This document shows, one piece after another, positions 24,394-32,183 of a stretch of DNA of 37,706 bases. The notes beneath the pieces were generated by a model. That model had not been told where the DNA came from, did no database searches, and saw only the letters and a program-made list of their open reading frames with translations. How positions within the stretch are numbered: the stretch's first letter is position 1; every line of letters starts with the position of its first letter. Source of the stretch: Micavibrio aeruginosavorus (GTDB lineage: Bacteria; Pseudomonadota; Alphaproteobacteria; Micavibrionales; Micavibrionaceae). The position numbers were made by a program, and so were the translations under genes. The stretch spans positions 1 through 37,706 of the forward strand of contig QFNK01000001.1 of the NCBI GenBank assembly GCA_003240795.1, read 5' to 3'.

Positions 24394-24666
24394 ATGCGCC
24401 TTCTGTTCTGTCTGTTTCTTTTTCTATTCGGCGTTTTTGTGACCGTGCCGGTCATGGCAGATTCTTACGGGGTGATGGTTCCAACCGTGGAAACGGTTTC
24501 GGACGACCACCACCCGCAGGAAGGCGAGCCGGAAAAAATCGCCCGCTACAACTTCTCCAAGGTGCTTTATTTACCGCGCGATGAAACGCAATTGCCTTTT
24601 GCGTCGTTGTTGCTTACGCGTCTGTCCGTCAATTTATGGCGGCCACCGAAAAACGTTGCCGCCTGA
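24394..24666 (+). CDS. Small exported hypothetical protein, 90 aa
   Basis: A strongly hydrophobic signal peptide (residues 1-22) ends with VMA-DSYG, a plausible signal peptidase I site. The mature part of about 68 residues is polar and includes DDHHPQEGEPEKIARYNF. It starts five bases after the Mth938-like stop and has no clear ribosome binding site, so it may depend on translational coupling. I do not recognise the family. Confidence 0.6.
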   Translation: MRLLFCLFLFLFGVFVTVPVMADSYGVMVPTVETVSDDHHPQEGEPEKIARYNFSKVLYLPRDETQLPFASLLLTRLSVNLWRPPKNVAA

Positions 24667-24727
24667 TAACAGGCGAAATTAAAAACACTACCCATTTATC
24701 TGATTTACCTTTTAGAAGGACATTTTT

Positions 24728-25462
24728 ATGCTCGAACTATTCTCCTCTCCCGAGGTGCTTGCCAGCTTGCTGACGCTGACCATCCTCGAAATCGTTCTCG
24801 GTATCGACAACATCATCTTTATCTCCATCGTGGCGTCCCGCCTGCCGAAGGAACAACAGGCGAAGGCCCGCACCATCGGTCTCGGCCTCGCGCTGATCAT
24901 GCGTCTTGTCCTTCTGTCTATGATCGCCTGGCTGGCAAGCCTTACAGCGCCGCTGTTCAACGCGTTCGGGCAGGAAATATCCTGGCGCGACATCATCCTG
25001 ATTGTCGGGGGATTGTTCCTGATGGTCAAAGGGACGATGGAAATTCACCACTCCGTCGAAGGAAGCCATGACCAGGACAAGAACACGCTGAAAAAAGTTA
25101 CGATGGGCGCGGTTCTGGCGCAGATCGTCGTGCTCGATATCGTCTTCTCGCTCGATTCCGTCATCACGGCGATCGGTATGGTGGACGAGCTGGCCGTCAT
25201 GGTCGCGGCCGTTATTATCGCGATGGCCGTCATGCTGTTCGCCGCCCGTCCGGTCAGCGAATTCGTCAACGCACACCCGACCGTGAAAATGCTGGCGCTC
25301 AGCTTCCTTCTGCTCGTCGGTATGGCGCTTGTGGCGGATGGTTTCGAATACCACATCGAGCGCGGGTTCCTTTACTTCGCCGTCGGCTTCTCCCTCGGCG
25401 TGGAGTGCCTCAACCTTTGGGCACAGAAGAACAAGCAAAAGAAGCTGGCCGCAGGCAAATAG
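24728..25462 (+). CDS. TerC family integral membrane protein
   Basis: TerC-family proteins are inner-membrane transporters. Several members are tied to manganese export or to metalation of exported proteins. Seven or so membrane helices are visible. The two acidic repeat motifs are TILEIVLGIDNIIFISI and QIVVLDIVFSLDSVITAIG, which carry the conserved aspartates. A loop with HHSVEGSH lies between the two halves. AGAAGGA precedes the ATG. The substrate cannot be told from sequence. The gene ends in a strong shared terminator opposite sodB. The 60-base leader is too short for a yybP-ykoY manganese riboswitch. Confidence 0.92.
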   Translation: MLELFSSPEVLASLLTLTILEIVLGIDNIIFISIVASRLPKEQQAKARTIGLGLALIMRLVLLSMIAWLASLTAPLFNAFGQEISWRDIILIVGGLFLMVKGTMEIHHSVEGSHDQDKNTLKKVTMGAVLAQIVVLDIVFSLDSVITAIGMVDELAVMVAAVIIAMAVMLFAARPVSEFVNAHPTVKMLALSFLLLVGMALVADGFEYHIERGFLYFAVGFSLGVECLNLWAQKNKQKKLAAGK

Positions 25463-25479
25463 GCTTGCGATCAAATAAG

Positions 25480-25508
25480 AAAAAGGCCGGAGTGATCCGG
25501 CCTTTTTT
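25480..25508. terminator. Bidirectional intrinsic terminator between terC and sodB
   Basis: GGCCGGA and TCCGGCC close a GTGA loop, with an A-run before and a T-run after. It serves the convergent TerC-family and superoxide dismutase genes. Confidence 0.92.
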
Positions 25509-25525
25509 GTTGTGTTATCGGTATG

Positions 25526-26152
25526 TTATGCCGCGATTTTCAGCGGGCCTTTTTCGTAGAGTTCGGCCACGTAGTCCCAGTTGATCAGATTATCAACGAA
25601 CGCTTCCAGATATTTCGGGCGCGCGTTGCGGTAGTCGATATAGTAGGAGTGTTCCCACACATCGACGCCGAGCAAGGCGGTCTTGCCATGAACGACCGGA
25701 TTTTCACCGTTCGGCGTTTTCGTAATTTCCAGTTTGCCGGATGCGTTGTCGAGTGTCAGCCACGCCCATCCGGAGCCGAATTGCGTCGTGCCGGCCTCGA
25801 CGAGTTTCTTTTTAAAGCCGTCGAATCCTTCGAGATCCGACTGGATCTGCGCTTCCAGCTTGCCGGGGATCTTGTTCCCGCCGCCGTTTTTCTTCATCCA
25901 GTTCCAGAAATGAATGTGGTTGTAATGCTGGCCCAGCTGGTTGAACAGGCCGGCCTTGGATTTGTCCTTGAAGGCGGCGACCATGGCTTCTTCGAGCGAG
26001 AGGTTTTCAAGGCCCGTTCCGGCGATCAGCTCGTTGCCCTTGTCGACATAGGCCTTGTGATGTTTGTCGTGGTGGAATTCCAGCGTTTCCGCGGACATAT
26101 AAGGTGCCAGCGCGTCATAGGAATAAGGCAATTCGGGAAGTGTAAATGCCAT
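25526..26152 (-). CDS. sodB: Superoxide dismutase (Fe/Mn family)
   Basis: The enzyme turns superoxide into hydrogen peroxide and oxygen. The metal ligands appear as the His in ETLEFHHDKHHKAYVDKGNEL, the His in QHYNHIHFWNWM, and the Asp and His in LLGVDVWEHSYYIDY. The 208-residue length and the N-terminus FTLPELPYSYDALAPYMS fit bacterial FeSOD. The metal itself cannot be read with certainty. AGAAGGAGA precedes the ATG. A tandem heptamer lies in the leader. Confidence 0.96.
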   Translation of the reverse strand: MAFTLPELPYSYDALAPYMSAETLEFHHDKHHKAYVDKGNELIAGTGLENLSLEEAMVAAFKDKSKAGLFNQLGQHYNHIHFWNWMKKNGGGNKIPGKLEAQIQSDLEGFDGFKKKLVEAGTTQFGSGWAWLTLDNASGKLEITKTPNGENPVVHGKTALLGVDVWEHSYYIDYRNARPKYLEAFVDNLINWDYVAELYEKGPLKIAA

Positions 26153-26187
26153 AACAATATCTCCTTCTTTTCATCGGTGAATCAAAA

Positions 26188-26201
26188 TGCTAACTGCTAA
26201 C
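26188..26201. repeat. Tandem 7-base direct repeat in the sodB leader
   Basis: TGCTAAC occurs twice in direct tandem, about 35-50 bases above the sodB ATG. It may be a regulator site or chance. Confidence 0.35.
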
Positions 26202-26242
26202 CTATAGCTTTTGTTCAATATCTCAAGACGGTTCGGGCGGTC

Positions 26243-27037
26243 ATGACGGCATCTTTTATAGTAGACGAATTGAAGGCGGTTGATTACGACCGCTACCTGC
26301 TCGGTTTTTTCGTGCCGCGTGCGGTGAGGGAAGGGGTGTGGGCGCTTTACCTGCTCAACCATGAAATCGCGCGAACGCGGTCGATGGTGACGGATACCAA
26401 TCTCGGGCTGATCCGTCTTCAGTGGTGGCGGGATGAAATTGCGCGTTTGTATGACGGGCGGGGCTGTGGACAAATTCCGGTGTTATCCACACTGGCACCG
26501 TATGTCGAGCGCTACGGATTAAAGCAGGATTATTTTGACCAGATCATTTACGCACGCGAATTCGATCTGGAGGATCGTCCGCCATCGAATGAGGAGGGCC
26601 TATGTAATTATGCACGTTTTTTGGGCGAGCCGTTGAACAGGCTGGCGCTGCAAATGATTGGTGGAAATGTCGATGATGGCGAAGTGATTGATATATCAAG
26701 AAATTTTGAATTGATGAAACTCATACGCGGCGTGCCGTTTATGCTGAGTGAGGGGCGATTTTATTTGCCGCAAAATTGGGTGGATTCAAAGGGACTTAGT
26801 GTCGATAAACTCGTTAATAACAATGAGAAAAGTGCAATTGTTGATATGGTTGAAAGGGCTTCTTCGCTTGTCGTTCCGTATCGAAAGCCTGAAAATCGTT
26901 TCTTATGTGTTCAGCAAAAAATGACTGACATTTGGCTGAAAAAACTAAGAAAAAATGGATTTGACGTTTTTAATAGCCATAATCACGTGAATCCAAAATT
27001 TTTTGGATTACGTCTATTGTTTTCGCCGCGTGGCTGA
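26243..27037 (+). CDS. Squalene/phytoene synthase family protein, NDUFAF6-like
   Basis: The family fold is recognisable from DYDRYLLGFFVPRAVREGVWALYLLNHEI, LGLIRLQWWRDEIARLYDG and YARFLGEPLNRLALQMIG. At the first place where true squalene or phytoene synthases have a DxxxD, this reads NHEIARTRSMVTD. The second reads GEGRFYLP-like, LSEGRFYLPQNW. It is thus likely non-catalytic and similar to the complex I assembly factor NDUFAF6. No carotenoid or hopanoid gene is nearby. The protein is 264 residues and the 3' third is AT-rich compared with its neighbours. It lies 2 kb below the NDUFAF3-like gene. Confidence 0.82.
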   Translation: MTASFIVDELKAVDYDRYLLGFFVPRAVREGVWALYLLNHEIARTRSMVTDTNLGLIRLQWWRDEIARLYDGRGCGQIPVLSTLAPYVERYGLKQDYFDQIIYAREFDLEDRPPSNEEGLCNYARFLGEPLNRLALQMIGGNVDDGEVIDISRNFELMKLIRGVPFMLSEGRFYLPQNWVDSKGLSVDKLVNNNEKSAIVDMVERASSLVVPYRKPENRFLCVQQKMTDIWLKKLRKNGFDVFNSHNHVNPKFFGLRLLFSPRG

Positions 27038-27393
27038 CGTCATCCAATTGTCTGATGCTTAAATTTTGTGGGAAGGCCAAAATTTTTGTAGCGACGCATT
27101 TTGGGTTCGCTCTGTACGTCTCTTAAAGGCATAAAATTCCATCTTTCGATACAGTGGGTCTTTGAGTTTTTGGCTGTGTCTGGTCGTAGCGAAAATACGC
27201 ATTTTAATGTCCAAAATGCCTTTGAAATCGCCATTTTAAGCGTTTTTGAAGATTTTTAAAAACCGGAAGCTGGCGGGGATTTTTTGCCGTTCCCGACACC
27301 ATTGCCGTACTTGGCACTTTGCAAGTTTGTGTGGCCTGTGCCATGCAAATGGGAAGTTTGCATGCGCCATTGTGCGAAAAAGCGCACAATTTT
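27038..27393. other. Gene-poor AT-rich gap with hairpins
   Basis: No convincing coding frame is seen: the short frames have no ribosome binding site and unusual codons. The stretch holds one isolated stem (GCATTTT at 27199-27205 with AAAATGC at 27213-27219), then a cluster of stems and an intrinsic terminator from 27313 to 27395. It could be the 3' UTR of the NDUFAF6-like gene, a decayed gene or a small RNA locus. Confidence 0.6.
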
Positions 27394-27395
27394 TT
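27313..27395 (+). ncRNA. Candidate structured RNA ending in an intrinsic terminator
   Basis: Three stems lie in series on the plus strand. GGCAC (27313-27317) pairs with GTGCC (27338-27342). CATGCAAA (27342-27349) pairs perfectly with TTTGCATG (27357-27364), leaving a seven-base loop. ATTGTGCG (27369-27376) pairs with CGCACAAT (27383-27390), followed by TTTTT. The last is a typical intrinsic terminator on this strand only. The 5' end and promoter are not clear. The RNA may be an independent small RNA or the 3' end of the transcript from the NDUFAF6-like gene. Confidence 0.45.
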
Positions 27396-28089
27396 ATGCT
27401 TTATATTTCGTTTCAGGATGGTTGTTTTCGGGGCGGTCAAATCGGCCTTGCGTTAAAAAATACGTGACCTGGGCGACTGATTTTTCAAGCAGAAACGAGT
27501 GCGACATATTGATCGTATAATGGTCTTTGATGCTCGGTATGCGCGTGCTTTCCAAGGATACTAGGCCGTCATGAACGCCTGTTTTCTTCATCGTGGACAG
27601 GAATATCGGATATTCCCATGCTCGCGTTCCCGCGATGACGCCGACCTCGATATTTTCGGGGATGATGTAATCAATTGTTTTTCTGTATTCCGTCGTCAGC
27701 TGCTGTCCTGACGGGCCGAAAAAACGGCGGTACAGGAATGTCGGGGCGAGAAGGTCTGCAACCTCGCTGCCGCGATAGGGCGGCGCTATCAACACGGCCC
27801 GCGACACATTCCCGATCATATTCTGCTGCATGATTTCGAGCGCAACAAGGCTGCCCATGGAATGGGTCACGAAATGTGTTTTTGCGTAGTCTTTTATATC
27901 TTTCGCGGCTATTTTCTGCGCGATAAAACTCGCGCAGTTTTCGATGTTTTCTTTCAGCGAAGGGTAGGCGATATTGAGCGTGTCAAAACCCGCGCGGCGC
28001 AGCCCGAATTCCAGCCACGCCATACGCAGCGGCGACATGCCTATTCCATGAAGGATAACGACGAGTTCGTTCCGCGGGGCTGCCTTCAT
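27394..28089 (-). CDS. Alpha/beta hydrolase fold protein
   Basis: The fold's HG oxyanion motif is visible as VVILHGIGMSP. The nucleophile elbow is THSMGSLVAL with Ser77. The catalytic histidine is likely the one in INMSHSFLL near the C-terminus. At 231 residues it is small and resembles lipase-like or PGAP1-like serine hydrolases. It has no signal peptide. The start overlaps the trmFO stop by four bases, so the two are coupled. The substrate is unknown. Its 3' end overlaps the terminator stem of the plus-strand RNA. Confidence 0.85.
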   Translation of the reverse strand: MKAAPRNELVVILHGIGMSPLRMAWLEFGLRRAGFDTLNIAYPSLKENIENCASFIAQKIAAKDIKDYAKTHFVTHSMGSLVALEIMQQNMIGNVSRAVLIAPPYRGSEVADLLAPTFLYRRFFGPSGQQLTTEYRKTIDYIIPENIEVGVIAGTRAWEYPIFLSTMKKTGVHDGLVSLESTRIPSIKDHYTINMSHSFLLEKSVAQVTYFLTQGRFDRPENNHPETKYKA

Positions 28090-29456
28090 GCTGCTTTTAT
28101 TTGATGAAACTGCGACAGCCAGCCGTCGATATCTTCGAGGGCGCGGATGGCCATCAGTTTTTTCTTCTCCCGCGACTTGTCCTTGCTCTTCACCCCGACC
28201 GGATCGCCTATCGGCGGGAACAGGCCGAAATTGACGTTCATCGGTTGGAACGTGTCGGCGTTTCCGCCGCCCGTGATGTGCGAGATGATCGCGCCCATGG
28301 CTGTGGTCGGCGGGGGCGGCGTCATTTCCACGCCCAGTCTTTCACATGCCGCAAAACGTCCGGCCATGATGCCGACCGCAGCAGATTCAACGTACCCTTC
28401 GCATCCGGTGATCTGCCCGGCAAAACGGAGACGTGGCATCGCCTTCATCTGCAACTTTCCGTTCAGAAGGCGGGGGGAATTGATGAAGGTGTTGCGGTGA
28501 AGTCCGCCCAGACGGGCGAATTCGGCATTCTGAAGGCCGGGGATGAGGCGCAGGACACGTGTCTGCTCCGCATACTTCATTTTTGTCTGGAAGCCGACCA
28601 TATTGTAGAGCGTGCCGAGGGCGTTGTCCTGCCGTAGCTGAACCACCGCATAAGGGCGACGGTCCGTCCTGGGATCCGTCAGTCCGACGGGTTTCATCGG
28701 GCCAAAGCGTAGCGTATCCACGCCGCGCCCTGCCATGATCTCTATCGGCATACAGCCTTCGAAGTAGGGGGTGGACGTTTCCCAATCCTTGAATTCGGTT
28801 TTTTCGGAGGCCAGCAGCTCGTTGATGAAACGCTCGTATTCCTCTTTGTTCATTGGACAATTTATGTAGTCCGAGCCTGTTCCGGCGGGGCCTGCCTTGT
28901 CGTAGCGCGACTGCATCCATGCCGTATCGAAATCAATACTGTCCTTGTAAACGATCGGCGCAATGGCGTCGAAGAAGGCGAGTTCGTCTTCGCCGCCGAT
29001 GGCGCGAATTTTTTCCGCGAGCTCCAGCGATGTCAAAGGGCCCGTCGCAATGATGACGGAATCCCAATCTTCCGGCGGAAAATCGACATGTTCGCGCCGT
29101 ACCGTAATCAGCGGGTGAGCGTTGATTTTGGCTGTAACTGCGTCCGAAAAGGCATCTCTATCCACAGCCAGCGCGCCGCCAGCCGGAACCGCCGCGCGGT
29201 CGCCTTCGGCCATGATCAGGGATTCGCTACGCCGCATCTCCTCATGCAGGAGGCCGACCGCGTTATAATAGGTATCGTCGGATCGGAATGAATTCGAACA
29301 GACCAGCTCCGCGCATCCCTGACCCTTGTGTGCGTCGGTCATGCGAACGGGGCGCATTTCGTGAAGAATAACGGGCACGCCCATGTTGGCGGCTTGCCAT
29401 GCGGCTTCGGACCCTGCGAGGCCCGCGCCGATAATGTGAATAGGTTTCAATGTCAT
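28086..29456 (-). CDS. trmFO: Methylenetetrahydrofolate-tRNA-(uracil-5-)-methyltransferase TrmFO
   Basis: TrmFO uses methylenetetrahydrofolate and FAD to make ribothymidine at position 54 of tRNA. The N-terminal FAD-binding HIIGAGLAGSEAAWQ, CAELVCSNSFRSD with the active-site cysteine (C53), YFEGCMPIEIMAGRG with the second cysteine, GFQTKMKYAEQ, and ITGCEGYVESAA are all present. The length of 456 is normal. The 150-base gap above the gene holds no coding sequence. The downstream hydrolase gene overlaps it by four bases. Confidence 0.97.
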   Translation of the reverse strand: MTLKPIHIIGAGLAGSEAAWQAANMGVPVILHEMRPVRMTDAHKGQGCAELVCSNSFRSDDTYYNAVGLLHEEMRRSESLIMAEGDRAAVPAGGALAVDRDAFSDAVTAKINAHPLITVRREHVDFPPEDWDSVIIATGPLTSLELAEKIRAIGGEDELAFFDAIAPIVYKDSIDFDTAWMQSRYDKAGPAGTGSDYINCPMNKEEYERFINELLASEKTEFKDWETSTPYFEGCMPIEIMAGRGVDTLRFGPMKPVGLTDPRTDRRPYAVVQLRQDNALGTLYNMVGFQTKMKYAEQTRVLRLIPGLQNAEFARLGGLHRNTFINSPRLLNGKLQMKAMPRLRFAGQITGCEGYVESAAVGIMAGRFAACERLGVEMTPPPPTTAMGAIISHITGGGNADTFQPMNVNFGLFPPIGDPVGVKSKDKSREKKKLMAIRALEDIDGWLSQFHQIKAA

Positions 29457-29606
29457 GGAAGGCTTATCTCATTTTTCGTTTGTAAAATCCACCCCGTTTA
29501 TCCGGCATTTGCTTAGCAGTTTTTGGCGGTTTTTCGGGCTTTTTCGTATCGAAACCAAACGAGGTTTCAAGACGGTTCTTCGCCCGGATATCGGACCGTT
29601 TTCACG

Positions 29607-30914
29607 TTATTCCGCGAATTCTTCCATGTCCGGCACGCGGGAGAAGGCGATTTTCGTGCCGACATGACCGGCCAGCGTTTTCGGTGGAAGCCCAACGGAT
29701 ACGGTTTCCTTTTCATACTTTTTGTTCAGCCGTTCCATCGCGGCGGTAAGGGATTCCCGTTTCGAGAGCTTTTCCCTTACGTCCTCGATCGCCGTGTCGA
29801 ACAGATCGTCGGTGACGACATCCGGTTTTTGAAGGCGGCCGAGAATGACGGAGACTTTTTTGCATATCATCCAGTTCGGCATGTCTTCGGGAAGAACGCC
29901 GAAATATTCCACCGTCATCGCCTTCCACAAATCATCCAGATGCGACAGGAAGGTGAACGGGTCCTGCGCCGCATGGAATTGCACCTCCGCCGCCCATTTG
30001 CGCCCGTCCAGAAAGCGCACGCCAAGGGCGAGGGAACCCGCGCAGAAACCCTTTCGCCGCAGGCGTAATGTAGCTTTGTACAGCAACCGCCGCGCCATCA
30101 GCCGCGCTTTTTCCGGCGTGCGAAGATCGGGATCGAGCACGCGGCTATGCCCGACCATGCAGGAGCTTGTCTCCGGCGTTGGCATGTCATAGCCGCGCAG
30201 CCAGTACCAGAACCGCTCGCCGCCGACGCTGCTCCAGATTGCACGCGCCTGTTTTGGGGAAATGTTCCACAAATCCTCGATCGAGCGCACGCCGTTTTTG
30301 AATAGCCGCTCCTCCATCCGCACGTTGATACCGGGCAGGTCCTTTAACTCCAGATCCAGCAGCCTGCCGGGCAGATCGTCGGGGCGGAGCATGACAAGGC
30401 CGTCCGGCTTTTGCATGTCGGTTGCGAGTTTGGCCAGAAAGCTGTTCGGCGCGATGCCGATGGAGCAGTTGATGGCGGGGCCGACATCCCGCCATATCTG
30501 GCGCTTGATGGCCTGCGCGATCGCCCGCGCGTTTTCCGGGTTTCTCTGGCGGCCGATCAGTTCGCAATGGAATTCATCGATCGACCAGATTTTCTTCACC
30601 GGCAAATGCTTGTCCGTCGCTTCCAATATCCGGTGGTGGTAGCGCACATACATGTCGTGGCGGGCGAGGACGCAGACCAGATGCGGGCACATGCGTTTGG
30701 CATCATATATTTTCGTGCCCGTGCGTATGCCGTAAGCCTTGGCCTCATACGACGCCGCGATGGCGCAGGTCGCATCCGTCATCATCGGCACCACGGCAAC
30801 AGGCTTGCCGCGCAGGGCGGGGTTTTCATTCTGCTCCACGCTTGCGAAATAGCTGTTCAAATCGAGGAACAGGGCGGAGCAGTCGTTTTCCTGCGGGGTT
30901 TTGATACCGGACAT
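29607..30914 (-). CDS. Y-family DNA polymerase (DinB/UmuC type)
   Basis: This is a translesion polymerase. Metal-binding motifs are LFLDLNSYFASVEQ and WSIDEFHCEL. The latter replaces the usual SIDEAYLD but keeps the Asp-Glu pair. The fingers show AIAASYEAKAYGIRTGTKI, and the thumb has a helix-hairpin-helix (LKDLPGINVRMEERLFKNGV). The little-finger part follows. At 435 residues it is close to UmuC in size and longer than DinB. The ATG at 30914 is chosen because AAAAAGGG stands just above it. The frame extends about 120 codons further upstream without matching the family. No umuD, imuA or dnaE2 is nearby. An SOS box lies directly above the start. Confidence 0.9.
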   Translation of the reverse strand: MSGIKTPQENDCSALFLDLNSYFASVEQNENPALRGKPVAVVPMMTDATCAIAASYEAKAYGIRTGTKIYDAKRMCPHLVCVLARHDMYVRYHHRILEATDKHLPVKKIWSIDEFHCELIGRQRNPENARAIAQAIKRQIWRDVGPAINCSIGIAPNSFLAKLATDMQKPDGLVMLRPDDLPGRLLDLELKDLPGINVRMEERLFKNGVRSIEDLWNISPKQARAIWSSVGGERFWYWLRGYDMPTPETSSCMVGHSRVLDPDLRTPEKARLMARRLLYKATLRLRRKGFCAGSLALGVRFLDGRKWAAEVQFHAAQDPFTFLSHLDDLWKAMTVEYFGVLPEDMPNWMICKKVSVILGRLQKPDVVTDDLFDTAIEDVREKLSKRESLTAAMERLNKKYEKETVSVGLPPKTLAGHVGTKIAFSRVPDMEEFAE

Positions 30915-30916
30915 TT

Positions 30917-30931
30917 GTTCCCTTTTTGTTC
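30917..30931 (-). promoter_or_regulatory. LexA-binding SOS box
   Basis: GTTC-N7-GTTC is perfect on the plus strand (GAAC-N7-GAAC reading with the gene), two bases above the polymerase ATG, and it holds the ribosome binding site. This is the alphaproteobacterial LexA consensus. Confidence 0.75.
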
Positions 30932-30933
30932 TT

Positions 30934-30961
30934 TTTACATTTGCCCGGTGACCAGCGCAAG
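30934..30961 (-). promoter_or_regulatory. Candidate promoter of the Y-family polymerase
   Basis: On the minus strand CTTGCG (30956-30961), 16 bases and TGTAAA (30934-30939). The predicted transcription start falls at the edge of the SOS box, where LexA would block it. Confidence 0.45.
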
Positions 30962-31025
30962 CGGGAAAAGGATTTTCGTTAAGACTATCCGTGTTATCCT
31001 GTTCCTTGCGGGAAAAGGGGAAATC

Positions 31026-31484
31026 ATGATCCGTGAAAATCAGGCAGTCGGCGAAAGCCGTTTCAACATGTGGCGGGCGGTCGTTTCCATGATCCATGTC
31101 GACGGGGTCGTCACACCGCACGAGGTTAACTGCATTATCGAATTCACACGCGATATCCCGTTCAGCGATGAGCAGCGCCGGATAATCGACGCGGATATTT
31201 CGTCGCCGCAAATGGTAAAAGATTTGTTCGCGGCGATTTCCAGTCCGCGTGACCGCGAGTATTTCTTCCACCTTGCGCGTGCGGTTTCATGGTCCGACGG
31301 CGATCTTGATGAAAAGGAAGAGGCCCTGCTGCGGGAACTCGGCGTTATCGGGCAGGAGGGGGATGTCCTGCTTGTGGCGAACCGGTCATTTGACGAGATT
31401 TATATAGAGGGCCGCCAGGCCAATCAGGATGATCTGAACATCGGCAAACTGATCCGCCGTCTGATGGGCAAGAAAACGGCCTGA
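31026..31484 (+). CDS. TerB-like (tellurite resistance B fold) protein
   Basis: The product has 152 residues. It has the typical helical layout of TerB-like proteins: RFNMWRAVVSMIHVDGVVTP with acidic residues, and a second matching half, LARAVSWSDGDLDEKEEALL. The two HVDGVV/SDGDLD stretches are the likely metal or ligand loops of the fold. AAAAGGGG precedes the ATG. The gene is divergent from the Y-family polymerase. No other ter operon gene is adjacent. The physiological role is unknown, as for most stand-alone TerB-like proteins. Confidence 0.75.
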   Translation: MIRENQAVGESRFNMWRAVVSMIHVDGVVTPHEVNCIIEFTRDIPFSDEQRRIIDADISSPQMVKDLFAAISSPRDREYFFHLARAVSWSDGDLDEKEEALLRELGVIGQEGDVLLVANRSFDEIYIEGRQANQDDLNIGKLIRRLMGKKTA

Positions 31485-31487
31485 CCC

Positions 31488-32042
31488 TTACGGGAAGAAG
31501 CGGGCGCCGCCGAGGGACGCAAGGTCATAGGGCGAGTCGTCCATCATCTGCGGGTTCTCCGGATAGGCATCGCCATTGAATTTCAAAAGAACGCTGCGGT
31601 CGGAATGGTCTGTGCCGGACAATCTGACCCCGATATCCTCCCACCCGTTTGTCTGGGACCCGCCGACATGGATGGGGCCGCGGATGCGGGACGTTTCGGA
31701 GAGCAGGGTGAAGTTATCATCCTGCGCCTGGAACACGGCCATGGTGCAGCCGCTCCACCCGCACCAATAGCTGTGCGGCAGGTTGAAGAGGACAAGGCCT
31801 TCGCGCAGGCCGTCGCCGTTCAGGTCGCGGCGGACATATTCATATTGGGAATTGGTGGGGCCTTTGCGTTCGGCGAGGTATTTCTGGACAGCTGCCTGCA
31901 GATCGCCGTCGGACGGATCGACAGGCGTTGCGAACATGTCCGGTGCGGTGTAGGCGATCTCTTCCTCCCCCAGACCGCTGCACGCGGCGAGGGAAGGAAG
32001 GACCAACGCCGCCATAGCGGCCAGAAGTACTGTCTTACGCAA
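31488..32042 (-). CDS. Hypothetical lipoprotein, 184 aa
   Basis: The start is a TTG at 32042, with GAGG eight bases above it. The N-terminus has a lipoprotein signal with lipobox LAAC. The mature protein contains YEYVRRDLNGDGLREGLVLF, which resembles an EF-hand-like or VCBS-like calcium loop (DLNGDGLRE), followed by YWCGWSGCTMAVFQ with two close cysteines. I do not know a named family. It converges with the TerB-like gene, with three bases between the stops. Confidence 0.75.
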   Translation of the reverse strand: MRKTVLLAAMAALVLPSLAACSGLGEEEIAYTAPDMFATPVDPSDGDLQAAVQKYLAERKGPTNSQYEYVRRDLNGDGLREGLVLFNLPHSYWCGWSGCTMAVFQAQDDNFTLLSETSRIRGPIHVGGSQTNGWEDIGVRLSGTDHSDRSVLLKFNGDAYPENPQMMDDSPYDLASLGGARFFP

Positions 32043-32183
32043 CGAAAAATCCTCGAACGAGGTGAAGGGAAGAAACGAATCAACCTAGAAACACAGTCAT
32101 TGTCGCCTGTGTTTGGGCGGGATGGCTAGAGGGAGATGAAATTATTCCACATTTCGCGGGAACTCTTCGGGGTGGTATTCGTT

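Noticed and set aside
24667..24727. yybP-ykoY manganese riboswitch above the TerC-family gene
   Set aside because: Only 61 bases separate the stop codon from the start, which is too short for the aptamer.
27040..27234. Short frame of 64 codons in the 27 kb gap
   Set aside because: It has no ribosome binding site, no recognisable motif and unusual codon use for this genome.
30915..31271. Upstream extension of the Y-family polymerase to about 554 residues
   Set aside because: The extra residues do not match the family, run through the divergent TerB-like gene, and ignore the ribosome binding site just above the ATG at 30914.
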